DNA of 6,839 bases, taken from NCBI GenBank assembly GCA_964419225.1, contig CAYQPF010000213.1, positions 1 through 6,839 on the forward strand. Direction: 5' to 3'. A model generated the notes under the pieces. The model was not told the origin of the DNA. It saw only the letters and a program-made list of their open reading frames with translations, and made no database searches. The first letter of the stretch is position 1, and each line of letters begins with the position of its first letter. This DNA is from CAYQPF01 sp964419225. Lineage in GTDB: Bacteria; Cloacimonadota; Cloacimonadia; Cloacimonadales; CAYQPF01. Positions 6,669 through 6,839 of the stretch are shown here, piece by piece. The position numbers and the translations under genes were made by a program.

Positions 6669-6784
6669 TGTGATTCAGAAGGATGTGTTTTGTACCGTAG
6701 AGACAGGGCATGCCCTGTCTCTACAACGATTCCCCTTTCTCCTCCCCCACTGCCAACTGACTACTGACTACTGCCAACTTCTCT
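6669..6784 (+). repeat. Palindrome-plus-heptad element 4
   Basis: The lead starts with TGTGATTCA (6669-6677), exactly 19 bases before the palindrome, matching element 2 in register (22 of 29 bases). The palindrome is at 6697-6724 (28 bp perfect). The tail ACAACGATTCCCC is shared with element 3. The units are CTGCCAA (6750), CTGACTA (6757), CTGACTA (6764) and CTGCCAA (6771), then CTT at 6778. Confidence 0.9.
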
Positions 6785-6839
6785 ATTCACTCCCTTCCCT
6801 TAATCAAAGGGAAGGGTCGGGGATGGGTTGTCGGACTGC
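6785..6839 (+). repeat. 55-bp repeat, copy 2, running to the window edge
   Basis: It is identical to 6522-6576. The stem arms are 6792-6801 and 6807-6816. Here it follows the heptad array directly, whereas copy 1 is separated from its array by about 45 extra bases. Identity reaches the last base of the window, so the true repeat may be longer. Confidence 0.9.

Larger units (their letters stand above)
6383..6839. other. Non-coding repeat region to the right edge, 457 bp
   Basis: It holds element 3, a 7-bp-stem hairpin, the first 55-bp repeat, about 90 bp of unremarkable sequence (6577-6668), element 4 and the second 55-bp repeat. Open frames through here cross the repeats, have no convincing ribosome binding site and give low-complexity Pro/Cys/Ser-rich peptides, so no gene is called. 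The order palindrome, heptads, 55-bp repeat occurs twice, which makes this a tandem composite array that may continue past the window. Confidence 0.75.

Noticed and set aside
6392..6673. Plus-strand open frames after the transporter (6392-6673 and 6405-6617)
   Set aside because: They begin inside the palindrome/half-palindrome, cross the heptads and the 55-bp repeat, and give Pro/Cys/Ser-rich peptides without family features.
2758..6724. Palindromes as a CRISPR array
   Set aside because: Spacing is irregular (300 bp to 3 kb), genes lie between the copies, and the copies have shared flanks rather than unique spacers.

Overview
The window looks like part of a Candidatus Cloacimonadota-type genome or a relative within or near the Bacteroidetes/Chlorobi group. 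The main reason is that two large AT-rich genes end in a type IX (Por) secretion C-terminal sorting domain of the style common there: YPNPFNP, then IYNIKGQKV, then SSGIYFYKL and a basic tail. The phylum call is inference from memory of protein style; no marker gene is present.

Layout. Positions 1-2592 (+) hold the 3' part of a large secreted protein gene whose reading frame is open to the left edge, so the N-terminus is missing. Positions 2907-5744 (+) hold a complete 945-residue paralogue with a signal peptide. Both have a body of repeated beta-type rows, possibly a beta-propeller, and nearly identical sorting tails. Positions 6023-6382 (+) hold a small membrane protein, a half-size TauE/SafE (TSUP) transporter. 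The rest is non-coding and unusually rich in repeats: 2593-2906, 5745-6022 and 6383-6839.

The most notable content is the repeats. (a) The last ~360 bp of the two large genes, including 33-34 bp after the stop, form a duplicated cassette with a 199-bp stretch of perfect identity, although the gene bodies are only about half identical at protein level. (b) A 28-bp perfect palindrome occurs four times, once (one end base changed) on top of the transporter stop codon. Every copy is followed by a short in-phase array of 7-bp units of the form CTG(A/C)CNA that breaks off shortly before a pyrimidine-rich stretch. All four copies point the same way as the genes. (c) A 55-bp hairpin-bearing repeat follows the last two palindrome elements, and the second copy runs to the right edge.

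The two large proteins are probably exported across the inner membrane by Sec and across the outer membrane by the type IX system, and are then attached to or released from the cell surface. The transporter shows no functional link to them. No RNA gene, CRISPR array, transposase or integrase is visible.
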